Assembly: GCF_022802975.1 (NCBI RefSeq)
Contig: NZ_JAFEVZ010000004.1
Coordinates: 124,001 to 188,000, forward strand
DNA from: Flavobacterium pectinovorum
Lineage (GTDB): Bacteria; Bacteroidota; Bacteroidia; Flavobacteriales; Flavobacteriaceae
Length of the DNA: 64,000 nucleotides
Direction of reading: 5' to 3'
Positions within the stretch are counted from its first letter, which is position 1, and each line of letters begins with the position of its first letter. A program made the translations under genes and the position numbers. This document shows, piece after piece, positions 1 to 9,066 of the stretch. The notes under the pieces were generated by a model, which worked only from the letters and a program-made list of their open reading frames with translations, made no database searches and had not been told where the DNA came from.

Positions 1-31
1 CAAGCCTGCCAGAATGAAAGTACAAAAATAA

Positions 32-72
32 AAAATCCAAATTCCAAGTGTAAAAATTGGAATTTGGATTTT
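32..72 (-). terminator. Terminator hairpin downstream of the rRNA methyltransferase
   Basis: Perfect 16-bp inverted repeat (32-47 with 57-72) around a 9-nt loop, with a T run on the minus strand. The arm TTGGAATTTGGATTTT is nearly identical to the hairpin at 48337-48376, so it belongs to a recurring family. Confidence 0.7.
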
Positions 73-91
73 AAATATTGGAATTTACTTT

Positions 92-1306
92 TTAAGCTTT
101 TCTTTCTAACAACGCCATATAAAATCCGTCGAAACCTGATTCTGAAGCTAATAATTTACGATCTTCAATAAAAGTAAATTGTTTCCCAATTTCAGTTTTC
201 AGGAATTTCTCTACCTGTTCCTGATTCTCAGATGGCAAAACAGAACACGTTGCATACACTAATTTACCGCCCGGTTTTACAATTTTAGAATAACTTTCTA
301 AAACTTCTGACTGAACTTTGCGAATATTATCAATAAATTCAGGCTGTAATTTCCATTTAGAATCCGGATTTCTTTTCAATACTCCTAAGCCGCTGCAAGG
401 TGCATCAATTAAAACACGGTCTGCTTTTTCATGCAGTTTCTTAATCACTTTCGTAGTGTCAATAATACGGTATTCTATATTAAATGCACCGTTTCTTTTA
501 GCTCTTAATTTTAATTGTTTAAGCTTGCTTTCATATAAATCCATTGCAATTAATTGTCCTTTATTTTCCATCAAAGAAGCGATGTGCAATGTTTTTCCAC
601 CAGCTCCGGCACAAGTATCCACAACGCGCATTCCTGGTTTAACATCTAAGAAACCGGCTACTAATTGTGAATTGGCGTCCTGTACTTCAAAAAGTCCTTG
701 TTTAAAAGCATCCGTCAAAAACACATTTGCTCTTTCTTTTAAAACTAAAGCCTCAGGCTGATCTTTTAAATATTCTGTTTCAATATTTAAATCCATTAAT
801 GTGTTTCTCAGGCTTTCTTTGGTTCCTTTAAGTGTATTGGTTCTTAAAATAACTTTTGCCGGCTGATTTTGAGCTGCAATTTCTTTAGCCCAAACTTTTT
901 CACCAAGCTCTTTCACACCTACTTCATCCATCCAATCCGGAATAGATTCTTTTAATGCTCTAACTTTTGAAAGTTCGTCAAAACGGCCTTTTATTTTTCT
1001 TTCAGGTGTTCCTTCCAATTGTCTCCAATCCGGAATTGGATAACCTCTTAAAACTGCCCAAACCGCAAACATCCTCCATAAATTGTCTCTGTCAAAAGGC
1101 TCTTTAACTTCGGCAATTTCTGCATATAATCTTTTCCAACGAACAATTTCGTATATCGTTTCAGCAACAAACTTCCTGTCAGAACTTCCCCAACGTTTGT
1201 CTTTTTTTAAGGCTCTCGCTACCACTTTATCGGCATATTCTCCTTCATTGAAAATAGCATTCAAAGAATCGATGGTAGTATAAACTAAATTTCTGTGTAA
1301 TCTCAT
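92..1306 (-). CDS. RsmB/NOP2-family rRNA (cytosine-C5)-methyltransferase
   Basis: Predicted SAM-dependent methyltransferase placing a methyl group on C5 of a cytosine, most likely in rRNA, in the cytoplasm. The 404-residue protein has an N-terminal NusB/RsmB-like helical part (about 1-140). A Rossmann catalytic domain follows, with the SAM motif DTCAGAGGKTL (about 230-240), DAPCSG (301-306, Cys304) and YATCSVLPSE (351-360, Cys354). These two cysteines are the base-release and nucleophilic cysteines of the family. The length is typical for the Bacteroidota version. It sits alone on the minus strand between two hairpin terminators. Which cytosine is modified cannot be read from the sequence, so no gene symbol is given. 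Confidence 0.9.
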   Translation of the reverse strand: MRLHRNLVYTTIDSLNAIFNEGEYADKVVARALKKDKRWGSSDRKFVAETIYEIVRWKRLYAEIAEVKEPFDRDNLWRMFAVWAVLRGYPIPDWRQLEGTPERKIKGRFDELSKVRALKESIPDWMDEVGVKELGEKVWAKEIAAQNQPAKVILRTNTLKGTKESLRNTLMDLNIETEYLKDQPEALVLKERANVFLTDAFKQGLFEVQDANSQLVAGFLDVKPGMRVVDTCAGAGGKTLHIASLMENKGQLIAMDLYESKLKQLKLRAKRNGAFNIEYRIIDTTKVIKKLHEKADRVLIDAPCSGLGVLKRNPDSKWKLQPEFIDNIRKVQSEVLESYSKIVKPGGKLVYATCSVLPSENQEQVEKFLKTEIGKQFTFIEDRKLLASESGFDGFYMALLERKA

Positions 1307-1393
1307 TTTAATTATTTGAGTTGCAAAGGTACTATTAATTGATTGAAAGTTAAATTTTTAATTTTGATTGTTATTTCAACTTTCATAAAAAAG

Positions 1394-1430
1394 AAAAAAA
1401 CACTCTGATAAAGTATAAAAGAGTGTTTTT
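1394..1430 (-). terminator. Terminator downstream of kup
   Basis: The arms AACACTCT and AGAGTGTT flank an A/T loop, followed by a long T run on the minus strand, 20 bp past the kup stop. Confidence 0.65.
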
Positions 1431-1449
1431 AATTTATTTTGAAAATGAT

Positions 1450-3414
1450 TTATTTTATAATTCTCGTTAAGCCTATGTTTTCCGGAGCATGAAGCACCAT
1501 TGGGAATTTCTCGATTTTAACTGAACTGCTGTCTAAACCAAAAGCACTTTCTTCAGACAAACTTAATTTTTTGATTAAAAAGTAAGAGTTCATGATGATT
1601 TTCTCATGCCATAATAAATCGGAATCATTAGACAAGAATTTCTCAGACAGTACAAATTTGAAATCTCCCACAATATTATTTTTATTCAATGATTCGTAAC
1701 GGCTGGTAATATCTACTTCACCATTTTTTACCATATCCCGAATAACTTCCCTAAACATTAAATTGATTTTGGTTGGCTCTCTAAACCCTAAATTGAAGTC
1801 AATTCTATAAATATCGTCTTTGACAATTTCTGTTACTTTATATTGTGTTTTATAAGGCTCTGTCAAAATATTAACATGTACAAACCAATAAATATCAGCT
1901 CTTTTAGGACGCTTTTGCAAGATCGAATACATTACTTTTTGCTCTAATTCATCAATACGATTAGCATTTGTCATGTAAACCAAATGCGTAGCATATTTAG
2001 GAATAGACAAATCTTCACTTAGTTCCATTAGCACTTTTTTGTAATCATCAATTTTGATAATTTTAGTGTAGCTTTTATTAATTTTCTTGGCTACATACCA
2101 TACCGTCATTACCGAAATCAACATAATTGCAATAATCAGGGTTACATAACCACCCTCTGCAAATTTAGTAATATTCGCAAGTAGGAAACATCCCTCGATT
2201 ATTAAGTAAATTGTGATTAGAGGAACCATAAAATACAGTTTTACTCTTTTCATAATTAGATAATAATTTAATAAAATGGTCGTCATAATCATACAGAGTA
2301 CAATAGCCAAACCATAAGCATGCTCCATGTTACTTGATTTTTCGAAGTGCAACACAATTCCTACACAACCAAAAAACAATAACCAGTTAATTGACGGAAT
2401 GTACAATTGTCCTTTAACCTCCGTAGGGTATTTGATTCTTACTTTTGGCCAGAAATTCAATCGCATAGCTTCATTTATCAAAGTAAAGGAACCACTGATA
2501 AGAGCCTGAGAAGCAATAACCGCTGCCAAAGTTGCGATTACGATACCGGCAGGCTGAAACCAGTCCGGCATAATTAAATAAAACGGATTACCATTTTCTC
2601 CTCCTAATGCCTGCAGCGTCTGCCCTTCGTGATGAATTAGATAAGCAGCCTGTCCAAAGTAATTTAGAACTAAAGTTAATTTTACAAAAACCCAGCTAAT
2701 TCTAATGTTTTTTCTTCCGCAATGCCCCATATCAGAGTACAAAGCTTCTGCACCTGTAGTACATAAAAACACAAATCCTAATACAAAAAAACCATCAGGA
2801 TGTATCGATAATAAATGGTAAGCATAATAAGGGTTAATTGCTTTAATAACTTCCGGATGATCCAAAATCTGAATAACTCCTAAAGTCCCCAGCATAGCAA
2901 ACCAAATAAGCATCATTGGCGCAAAAAACTTACCAACTAACTTTGTCCCAAACTGCTGTATAGTGAATAAAATAAATAAAATTCCAATAACAATAGGGAT
3001 TGTATTTATTTCAGGATAATAGGTTTTTATTCCTTCTACCGCAGACGAAACCGAAATAGGCGGCGTTATAATTCCATCAGCTAATAAGGCACTACCTCCA
3101 ATAATAGCAGGCACAATAAGCCATTTTATTTTTGTTTTCTTGACTAAGGCATACAGGGCAAAAATACCCCCTTCACCATGATTATCAGCACTTAAAGTAA
3201 TAAGTACATACTTAATAGTCGTTTGAAGAGTTAAGGTCCAGAAAACACAGGAAATTCCGCCTAAAACTATATCTGCATTAATAGAATGACCACCAAGTAT
3301 AGCTTTCATTACATATAATGGAGAAGTACCAATATCTCCATAAATAATTCCTAATGTAATCAATAACCCCCCAATAGACAACTTACTGTGTAAGTTTTTA
3401 TGCGCTGCGCTCAT
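1450..3414 (-). CDS. kup: KUP-family potassium uptake protein
   Basis: Inner-membrane K+ importer of the Kup/HAK/KT family, probably H+/K+ symport. The N-terminal signature GDIGTSPLYV is present, followed by about 12 hydrophobic segments (first ~430 residues) and a hydrophilic cytoplasmic C-terminal domain of about 200 residues. I place the start at the ATG at 3414 (MSAAHKNLHSKL, 654 residues). The frame stays open 19 codons further to 3471, but that extension has no family resemblance. The gene stands alone between two terminators. The C-terminal domain is shorter than in some Gram-negative Kup proteins but not truncated. Confidence 0.92.
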   Translation of the reverse strand: MSAAHKNLHSKLSIGGLLITLGIIYGDIGTSPLYVMKAILGGHSINADIVLGGISCVFWTLTLQTTIKYVLITLSADNHGEGGIFALYALVKKTKIKWLIVPAIIGGSALLADGIITPPISVSSAVEGIKTYYPEINTIPIVIGILFILFTIQQFGTKLVGKFFAPMMLIWFAMLGTLGVIQILDHPEVIKAINPYYAYHLLSIHPDGFFVLGFVFLCTTGAEALYSDMGHCGRKNIRISWVFVKLTLVLNYFGQAAYLIHHEGQTLQALGGENGNPFYLIMPDWFQPAGIVIATLAAVIASQALISGSFTLINEAMRLNFWPKVRIKYPTEVKGQLYIPSINWLLFFGCVGIVLHFEKSSNMEHAYGLAIVLCMIMTTILLNYYLIMKRVKLYFMVPLITIYLIIEGCFLLANITKFAEGGYVTLIIAIMLISVMTVWYVAKKINKSYTKIIKIDDYKKVLMELSEDLSIPKYATHLVYMTNANRIDELEQKVMYSILQKRPKRADIYWFVHVNILTEPYKTQYKVTEIVKDDIYRIDFNLGFREPTKINLMFREVIRDMVKNGEVDITSRYESLNKNNIVGDFKFVLSEKFLSNDSDLLWHEKIIMNSYFLIKKLSLSEESAFGLDSSSVKIEKFPMVLHAPENIGLTRIIK

Positions 3415-3492
3415 GTATATTTTTATAAAAGACGGTTGCAAATTTACTGTTTTAAAACAAATTAGCGCCAATTATAAGTAAGAAAGATAAAA

Positions 3493-3520
3493 AAAAGCAC
3501 AATAGCTATATTGTGCTTTT
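3493..3520 (-). terminator. Terminator downstream of the Asn/Ser/Arg-rich lipoprotein gene
   Basis: The arms AAAAGCACAAT and ATTGTGCTTTT surround a short loop, with A/T runs on both sides. It lies between the stop at 3551 and the kup start. Confidence 0.7.
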
Positions 3521-3550
3521 AGTTTTAATTTAAAAATTTGTTTTTTAAGA

Positions 3551-4885
3551 CTAACCTCTTCTTCCGCCTCCTCTGGTTCCTGAAGCATTTTCTCTTTGTG
3601 ACTGCCCGCCTCCTCTGGATTCCTGATTCATTCTTGGAGATTCTGAACGCTGCGTATTTTGCTGTCTTGCTGAACTTGATCTATTTTCAGAAGCCGATCT
3701 GTTTTGGGCATAATTTCTTGAAGACTCTGCTCTTGGAGATTCAGTTCTCTGAGATGAAACCGATCTGTTGTTATTCATTCTATCCTCATTAGAATTTCCT
3801 CTGGATTCATATTTTGGAGTATTTTCAACTCTTACAGTATTATTATTTCCTGTTGATGAATTATCTCTTCCGGAAGTAACTCTGTTTGAATTATTATTTC
3901 TGTCAGACCTATTTCTATCCTCATTAGAATTTCCTCTGGATTCATATCTTGGAGTATTTTCAACTCTTACAGGATTATTATCTCTGCCTGAAACATTCCT
4001 GTTTGAATTAAAAGTTCTGTCAGATGTTTTTTTGTTCTCAGCATAATTTCTGTTTGAGTTTCTATTCTCTGAATTAGAAAATCTTCCCGAATTTGATCTG
4101 TTATTATTGTAAACATTCTGATTTCTACTATACTCTCTGCTTGCTACACGTCTTTGCTCCAAGTCATATCGGTTGTTTACATTCGAATGTCTTTGCGAAA
4201 AACTGCGATTAGGATATTGTCTTTCGTACCCATAACAACGTCTGGTTTCATATAACACCGGTGCTCTGTAACTTCTTCTGTGATTCACATAATTGTAACG
4301 ATTATTCACATTGATACAAATATTGATGTTACTTCTATATCTGTAAATTGGAAAAGGTCTCCAGGCAACATAATAAGTTGGGTAAAAATTCCAAGCCCAT
4401 GTAGAATAATATGGTCTGTAGTTCGTAACCCAAAATGATGCATAAATCCCAGGCGTTACATTATAAACCGGCTCATAAATATAATTCGCCCCATATAAAT
4501 AACTATTACCAACAACCTGCACACTTACTTTATTATAATTATCCCTTTCTATATCAATGGTTGCAATATCCTGATAAACATCACGATCAAGAACTGACTG
4601 AATAATCACTACGTGAGTTCTGTCTTCAACAGTTTCAATAACACGCAAGTAATCAACCTGGTCATCATTATTCAAATCAAGGTTTGAAATCTGATATTTT
4701 GGATCATTTAATCGTCTTTCAAAATCCTGAAGATTAGCTGATTCTCCAAAAATAGAAGCAACGGCCCTTAAATCTAAATTATCACTTATATCTGAGTTTT
4801 TTGCATAAACAGTAGTCTGGCTTTGTACAGCACAAGAACTTAAACCTATAGCTACTAACGCTAAAAAAAGTATTTTGGTTTTCAT
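3551..4885 (-). CDS. Lipoprotein with Asn/Ser/Arg-rich low-complexity C-terminus
   Basis: Unrecognised function. The 444-residue protein begins with a signal peptide ending in a lipobox (LSSC, Cys18), so export and lipid anchoring are expected. Residues about 30-130 form a globular, acidic region. Residues ~135-215 are rich in Tyr and Trp (YRPYYSTWAWNF and similar). From ~215 to the end the chain is low-complexity Asn/Ser/Arg with a GGGRRG tail. A 19-residue unit beginning VRVENTP occurs twice, encoded by a 59-bp repeat (3779-3837 and 3914-3972). The basic, disordered tail could bind polyanions or cell wall, but that is a guess. It is divergent from the BNR-repeat gene at 5005. Confidence 0.75.
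   Translation of the reverse strand: MKTKILFLALVAIGLSSCAVQSQTTVYAKNSDISDNLDLRAVASIFGESANLQDFERRLNDPKYQISNLDLNNDDQVDYLRVIETVEDRTHVVIIQSVLDRDVYQDIATIDIERDNYNKVSVQVVGNSYLYGANYIYEPVYNVTPGIYASFWVTNYRPYYSTWAWNFYPTYYVAWRPFPIYRYRSNINICINVNNRYNYVNHRRSYRAPVLYETRRCYGYERQYPNRSFSQRHSNVNNRYDLEQRRVASREYSRNQNVYNNNRSNSGRFSNSENRNSNRNYAENKKTSDRTFNSNRNVSGRDNNPVRVENTPRYESRGNSNEDRNRSDRNNNSNRVTSGRDNSSTGNNNTVRVENTPKYESRGNSNEDRMNNNRSVSSQRTESPRAESSRNYAQNRSASENRSSSARQQNTQRSESPRMNQESRGGGQSQRENASGTRGGGRRG
3779..3837. repeat. Intragenic direct repeat, copy 1
   Basis: 59-bp repeat inside the lipoprotein coding sequence. The second copy is at 3914-3972 (135 bp away) with one difference seen by eye. Both are in the same frame and encode the VRVENTP(R/K)YESRGNSNEDR unit. 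Confidence 0.85.
3914..3972. repeat. Intragenic direct repeat, copy 2
   Basis: Partner of 3779-3837. The 135-bp spacing is a multiple of three, so unit gain or loss would keep the frame. Confidence 0.85.
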
Positions 4886-5004
4886 GGCAAATCATATTAA
4901 GATTAATATTCTGAGGTATCCAATTACTGTGCCAGAAAAAAAACAAAATATATTTTACATGTTGTAAATAATTGTATTTTAGCAACAACTAAATCTTAGC
5001 CTAT

Positions 5005-6066
5005 ATGAAAAAAGGAATATTATTTTGTGGTGTTTTCATTTTATTTTTATCTTTTAAACCATTAAATGACAGCAACAAAAAAACTTTCTACGGTGGTTTC
5101 ACGTCAATGCAAACAGACACTTTGTTTCAGGACAAAATTAGTATTAGAGCTATTTCAATCGATAAAAATAAAGTTTGGTACGGCGCTGATAATTCTCGTT
5201 TTGGATATTATGATTTAGATAAAAAAGAGAAATTTGAGGAACATATTTATCGTGATACCTTAAAATTAGAATTCAGAAGCATTGCTCAAACTTCAAAAGA
5301 TATTTTCTTATTAAGCGTTGGAAATCCCGCTTTACTTTATTCTGTTTCTAAAAAAACACAAAAAGTAAAATTAGTTTACAAAGAAGTCAACGAGAGGGTA
5401 TTTTACGACAGTATGCAATTTTGGAATGATAAAGAAGGAATTGCTATTGGAGATCCAACTGAAGATACTTTTTCGGTTATTATAACCCGTGATGGAGGAG
5501 AAAACTGGACAAAAGTATTGTCTGATAAATTGCCTACAAATGCCAAAGGCGAAGCAGCTTTTGCGGCCAGCAATTCAAATATTGTCATAAAAGGAGATGA
5601 TACCTGGCTGGTTTCCGGAGGAAAAAAATCACGAGTTTTTTATTCTCCTGACAAAGGCAAAACCTGGAAAGTAATTGAAACTCCTATTGTTCAGGGAAAA
5701 ACAATGACAGGAATTTTTACAGCTGATTTTTATGATTCCAAACATGGGTTTATTGCTGGTGGTGATTACGAGCTTCCAAACCAAAAAACCGACAATAAAG
5801 CTTTTACAACAGATGGCGGAAAAACATGGACATTAATAGGTCAGGGTATGGGTTTTGGATACGCATCATGCATACAATATGTTCCTGGAGGGAATGGAAA
5901 AGAAATTATCTGTGTTGGCTCTGAAGGAATTCAATATTCTCAAAATGGAGGTGAAAACTGGACACAATTATCTACTGATTCAAAACTCTTTACGATTCGC
6001 TTTATTAACAGAAATACAGCAATTGCAGCCGGGTACAACAAAGTTATCAGACTTCGTTTTAAATAA
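5005..6066 (+). CDS. Secreted BNR/Asp-box repeat protein (YCF48/sialidase-like propeller)
   Basis: Predicted exported beta-propeller of 353 residues. It has an N-terminal signal sequence (MKKGILFCGVFILFLSF) and at least four Asp-box/BNR motifs: DGGENWTKV, DKGKTWKV, DGGKTWTL and NGGENWTQ. Such repeats form blades in sialidase-like and photosystem-II-stability (YCF48) proteins. No catalytic residues of a sialidase are evident. Relatives in Flavobacteria are often labelled oxidoreductase without evidence, and I do not support that label. The gene is monocistronic, divergent from the lipoprotein at 4885 and convergent with the sigma-factor operon. Confidence 0.8.
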   Translation: MKKGILFCGVFILFLSFKPLNDSNKKTFYGGFTSMQTDTLFQDKISIRAISIDKNKVWYGADNSRFGYYDLDKKEKFEEHIYRDTLKLEFRSIAQTSKDIFLLSVGNPALLYSVSKKTQKVKLVYKEVNERVFYDSMQFWNDKEGIAIGDPTEDTFSVIITRDGGENWTKVLSDKLPTNAKGEAAFAASNSNIVIKGDDTWLVSGGKKSRVFYSPDKGKTWKVIETPIVQGKTMTGIFTADFYDSKHGFIAGGDYELPNQKTDNKAFTTDGGKTWTLIGQGMGFGYASCIQYVPGGNGKEIICVGSEGIQYSQNGGENWTQLSTDSKLFTIRFINRNTAIAAGYNKVIRLRFK

Positions 6067-6080
6067 AACACATAATAAAA

Positions 6081-6116
6081 CCCCTAAATAATAAAGTAAG
6101 TATTATTATATAGGGG
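6081..6116. terminator. Convergent terminator between BNR gene and ECF operon
   Basis: Imperfect inverted repeat CCCCTAAATAATAA / TATTATTATATAGGGG (one mismatch in the outer arms). It lies between two gene 3' ends, so it can serve both strands. Confidence 0.6.
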
Positions 6117-6180
6117 TCTTATCGCTGTTGTTATTACTTGTCTTTTGTATTGCTATAACTACAAATGACTATATTATTCC

Positions 6181-6636
6181 TTAGTTCTTAGCTTTTTCTT
6201 TATATTGCTTCAATAATTTTCGATTAAAATCATCTTCAGATTTTTTAAGCTTTAATATTTTTTTTGCCGAAAGTACTTTCTTAAGATTAGTCATGTATTT
6301 TTCTTTTAAAAAATACAATTCTTTATCAGTGCTTTCAATTTGTGATAATAAAGTTGCAGCTTCTTTTTCCGAAAGCGAATTAACATTATCATCATTCAGT
6401 TTACGTAAATAGGTTTTCATCTTTTCATGACGTAATTCATATTGCTTATCATCAAAAGCATTATAAATTGGCCAGAATTTCTCGGCTTCATTAGACGTAA
6501 GTTCCAATTCTGTAGTTAAAAAAGACACTTTGTAAGCTTTAATCTTTTCACGCTTTTCATCAGTTTTGTCACTTTGTGCATAAAATGAAAAACTAACTAA
6601 AAACAGTATCATGGGTAGTATATTTTTAATTTTCAT
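6181..6636 (-). CDS. Secreted helical protein of an ECF operon (putative sensor)
   Basis: A 151-residue exported protein. Residues 1-20 form a cleaved signal peptide (FSFYAQ), and the rest is charged and mostly helical. It carries an LTSNEAEKFWPIYNAF segment resembling the LTxxQ-type Spy/CpxP periplasmic sensor fold. Flavobacterial homologues are commonly annotated as sensor of ECF-type sigma factor. It is the last gene of a three-gene unit (sigma factor, membrane protein, this gene), 14 bp behind the membrane protein. That position suggests it senses an envelope state and feeds back on the sigma factor. This role is inferred from family and context only. Confidence 0.7.
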   Translation of the reverse strand: MKIKNILPMILFLVSFSFYAQSDKTDEKREKIKAYKVSFLTTELELTSNEAEKFWPIYNAFDDKQYELRHEKMKTYLRKLNDDNVNSLSEKEAATLLSQIESTDKELYFLKEKYMTNLKKVLSAKKILKLKKSEDDFNRKLLKQYKEKAKN

Positions 6637-6650
6637 CTCTATTGTTTTTA

Positions 6651-7061
6651 TTATTCTGAAATTAAATTTTCAATATTTGGATTTGAAGACAAAACATCTT
6701 CAAGGGTTTCTTGTTCAAGCACAACATTTTTATTAATTTCCTCAATATCTTTAGTATCTAATTCACGAATCAAATCATATTGATTGATATTAGACTGATA
6801 CGACAAATACGTTTCTAAAGTAGCCTCATCAAGCTCTTTTGTTTTATTATAACTATTCACCACAGGAATCATTAATGCAACAACAACTACTGCGGCCGCT
6901 AGCATCGCAATAACCTCTTTACGTTTGTAAATCGGAATTACTTTCACTTCTCTTTCACTAATTTGCTGTAAAACCTTTGCCGAAAAACCATCAAAATAAT
7001 GATCCGGAGTTTTAAATCCAGATTTAATTTTCGGTTCGTTTTCTAATTTAAATGCTTTCAT
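6651..7061 (-). CDS. Single-pass membrane protein, putative anti-sigma factor
   Basis: 136 residues. A cytoplasmic N-terminal segment (~1-48) includes the motif TPDHYFDGF. One transmembrane helix follows (~50-68, AMLAAAVVVVALMIPVV), then an acidic C-terminal tail outside the cytoplasm. No zinc-binding ZAS motif is seen. It lies 33 bp behind the ECF sigma gene and 14 bp before the secreted protein. The arrangement of sigma factor then single-span protein is the usual one for sigma/anti-sigma pairs, so anti-sigma function is inferred. Confidence 0.65.
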   Translation of the reverse strand: MKAFKLENEPKIKSGFKTPDHYFDGFSAKVLQQISEREVKVIPIYKRKEVIAMLAAAVVVVALMIPVVNSYNKTKELDEATLETYLSYQSNINQYDLIRELDTKDIEEINKNVVLEQETLEDVLSSNPNIENLISE

Positions 7062-7094
7062 AATGACTATAAGATATGTTTTATAACAAAAGGT

Positions 7095-7637
7095 TTAATT
7101 TGATGTAACAAATAATTCAATTTTTTTTACCGCATGGTGATAAGAAGCCTTCAATGCCCCCACTGACGTTCCAAGAATTTCGGAGATTTCTTCGTATTTC
7201 AATTCTTCAAAATACTTCATTTTAAAAACCAATTGTTGTTTTTCCGGCAATGTAACAATAGCTCTTTGAAGCTTTATTTGAATTTCATCACCATCAAAAT
7301 AAGTATCAGCTCTTAAATTGTCAATGGTTTTGTTTTGTAAAGCTTCTGATGTTAAACCATTTAATTTAGCCTTCTGACTCAAAAAAGTCAATGCTTCATT
7401 GGTTGCAATTCGGTACATCCATGAAAAAAGCTTACTTTCGCCTTTAAAGTTTTTTAAATATTGAAATACTTTTACAAAAGTATTCTGCAAAACATCATCA
7501 GCGTCATCATGATTCAGAACAATGTTTCGAATATGAGAATACAAAGGTTTTTGATATTCTGACAAGAGTGCTTGAAACGCTGTATTTTGCGTTTTAGGAT
7601 TTAATAATTGTGCTATAAATTCCTTCTCGTTTGTCAA
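7095..7637 (-). CDS. RNA polymerase sigma factor, ECF (sigma-70) family
   Basis: A 180-residue ECF sigma factor directing RNA polymerase to a dedicated promoter set. Region 2 (about 20-90) contains DADDVLQNTFVKVFQYL and SWMYRIATNEAL. Region 4 (about 125-175) contains LPEKQQLVFKMKYFEELKYEEI and a helix-turn-helix. The only available start is a TTG at 7637 (MTNEKEF), because an in-frame stop lies just upstream. It heads an operon with a putative anti-sigma protein and a secreted sensor. A second, unrelated ECF operon occurs at 52245. Confidence 0.9.
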   Translation of the reverse strand: MTNEKEFIAQLLNPKTQNTAFQALLSEYQKPLYSHIRNIVLNHDDADDVLQNTFVKVFQYLKNFKGESKLFSWMYRIATNEALTFLSQKAKLNGLTSEALQNKTIDNLRADTYFDGDEIQIKLQRAIVTLPEKQQLVFKMKYFEELKYEEISEILGTSVGALKASYHHAVKKIELFVTSN

Positions 7638-7704
7638 GTCTCTTAGCTATCTTGTTTATTAGAATGAACTTATTAGAAAAGGTTTAATCAGCCTTTCATT
7701 TTTT

Positions 7705-8874
7705 TTAAAACTCTGAATCTTCCTCTTCGGTAGCATTTGTTTTAGCGGGAGGTGTCGCTGCAGGTTTTTTAACTACCGGATTGGTTGTAGTTTTTTGAGC
7801 CGCCGGATCAGCTTCAGGTTTGTACTGAGGAACTTCCTCCACAATCGGTTTCACCTTTGGAATGATCGGATAATAAATTTCAGTTACTAATTTAGACGAA
7901 CTTTTAACATCTAATTTACCGGCAGTTAAAATTTCAAGATGTGACCAGCTTAAATCTGGTGTAATTTTTTCATTATTTATAAAAGCAGTAGTTTTCGAGA
8001 TAGCCTCATTAGTATGTGAATAATCTCCTTTTAAAGTAGTTTTTACAGCTTCAAAACTGTTTAATTTTCCAGATAAAATATCACTGCCTGCACTTATCGA
8101 AATTTCTTTATTTATTGGTAAACAGATCGAAATTTTTGCCAAATTTGTTTTTGTATCATAAGTATGATAAATGATAAAAGGCTTTCCGTTTGTATACAAA
8201 TTATTTGTCTTACCAAATTCCATCAATTTTGGAATAACAATCCTGGCATTCTTATTTACTTTTTGAATTTCGCTTGTAAAAGTCTGTTTAATATAAAAAC
8301 TCTCTGTTTTTTTTACAATGCCGTTTACTTTTACAGCATAGGTTTTAGTTTCGTAATCCAGATTCTTATCAATATTGACAAGGGTTTTTTCATACATAGT
8401 TCCTATTATCTTATCAGAACCTCCATTCAAAACGGTATAAATTTTAAACAAAAAACTCATTTCACCTTTTGCCTTCCAGGTAACCTTTGTTTTTCCGTTA
8501 AGCGTATCTTTAAAAATCCAATGAACATCGGCATCAGTTCCGTCAAAACTGATTTTTTGATGAATACTTTCACCGTCTTTTGCCTGCAATGTTATTCCGC
8601 CTCCTTTTCCTTCGCTGTTTTCCCATGAAAATGAAGCTCCGTTTCCTACGGTTTTTTCCGGAAATGACATTTTTATCGTTGGATCTTCAACCGCCCAGGA
8701 TTCAAAATCTTCAAAATTCCTAAAATCATTTACATAGTGATATACTGCAGCCCTTGGTGAATTAACAACCTTACTTCTCTCAACAGCAAAAAGACCTTTT
8801 TGAGTAGCTACAAAAACAGTTAAAGCAACAAAACTTAGTATTAATAAAAGAAACAGGTATTTTAGGATTTTCAT
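7705..8874 (-). CDS. SRPBCC plus GyrI-like domain protein
   Basis: 389-residue protein with an N-terminal membrane anchor (residues ~4-25). An SRPBCC/polyketide-cyclase-like ligand-binding domain follows (~30-165, with DFRNFEDFESWAVEDP). Next is a GyrI-like/effector-binding domain (~185-335). The tail (~340-389) is rich in Pro, Lys and Thr and ends in EEEDSEF. Both folds bind small hydrophobic ligands, but the natural ligand is unknown. The anchor suggests that the domains sit in the periplasm. It is upstream of the ECF operon on the same strand with a 67-bp gap, so co-transcription is possible but unproved. Confidence 0.75.
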   Translation of the reverse strand: MKILKYLFLLLILSFVALTVFVATQKGLFAVERSKVVNSPRAAVYHYVNDFRNFEDFESWAVEDPTIKMSFPEKTVGNGASFSWENSEGKGGGITLQAKDGESIHQKISFDGTDADVHWIFKDTLNGKTKVTWKAKGEMSFLFKIYTVLNGGSDKIIGTMYEKTLVNIDKNLDYETKTYAVKVNGIVKKTESFYIKQTFTSEIQKVNKNARIVIPKLMEFGKTNNLYTNGKPFIIYHTYDTKTNLAKISICLPINKEISISAGSDILSGKLNSFEAVKTTLKGDYSHTNEAISKTTAFINNEKITPDLSWSHLEILTAGKLDVKSSSKLVTEIYYPIIPKVKPIVEEVPQYKPEADPAAQKTTTNPVVKKPAATPPAKTNATEEEDSEF

Positions 8875-9066
8875 TGTGTAGGTTGTTTTGGAGTCGTAAA
8901 GTTATAAATTTATTACCTGTCTTACGAAGAACAAAAAGAATAAAAATGCTTCTTTTTAATCAAATCCTAATCAGGAAACATAAAACAAAACGATTTTGAA
9001 AAGTTTAAAGTATATTTTTAATTTCTTAATTTACATTCTTTAAATATAGAAATAAAATTTCCATTT

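Noticed and set aside
318..761. Plus-strand open frame of 147 codons opposite the rRNA methyltransferase
   Set aside because: It is a shadow of a well-supported gene on the other strand, Ser/Phe-rich with no domain or leader.
8164..8628. Plus-strand open frame of 154 codons opposite the SRPBCC gene
   Set aside because: Composition (Phe/Ile/Cys-rich) is typical of antisense reading of a Lys/Glu-rich gene; the minus-strand protein has recognisable domains.
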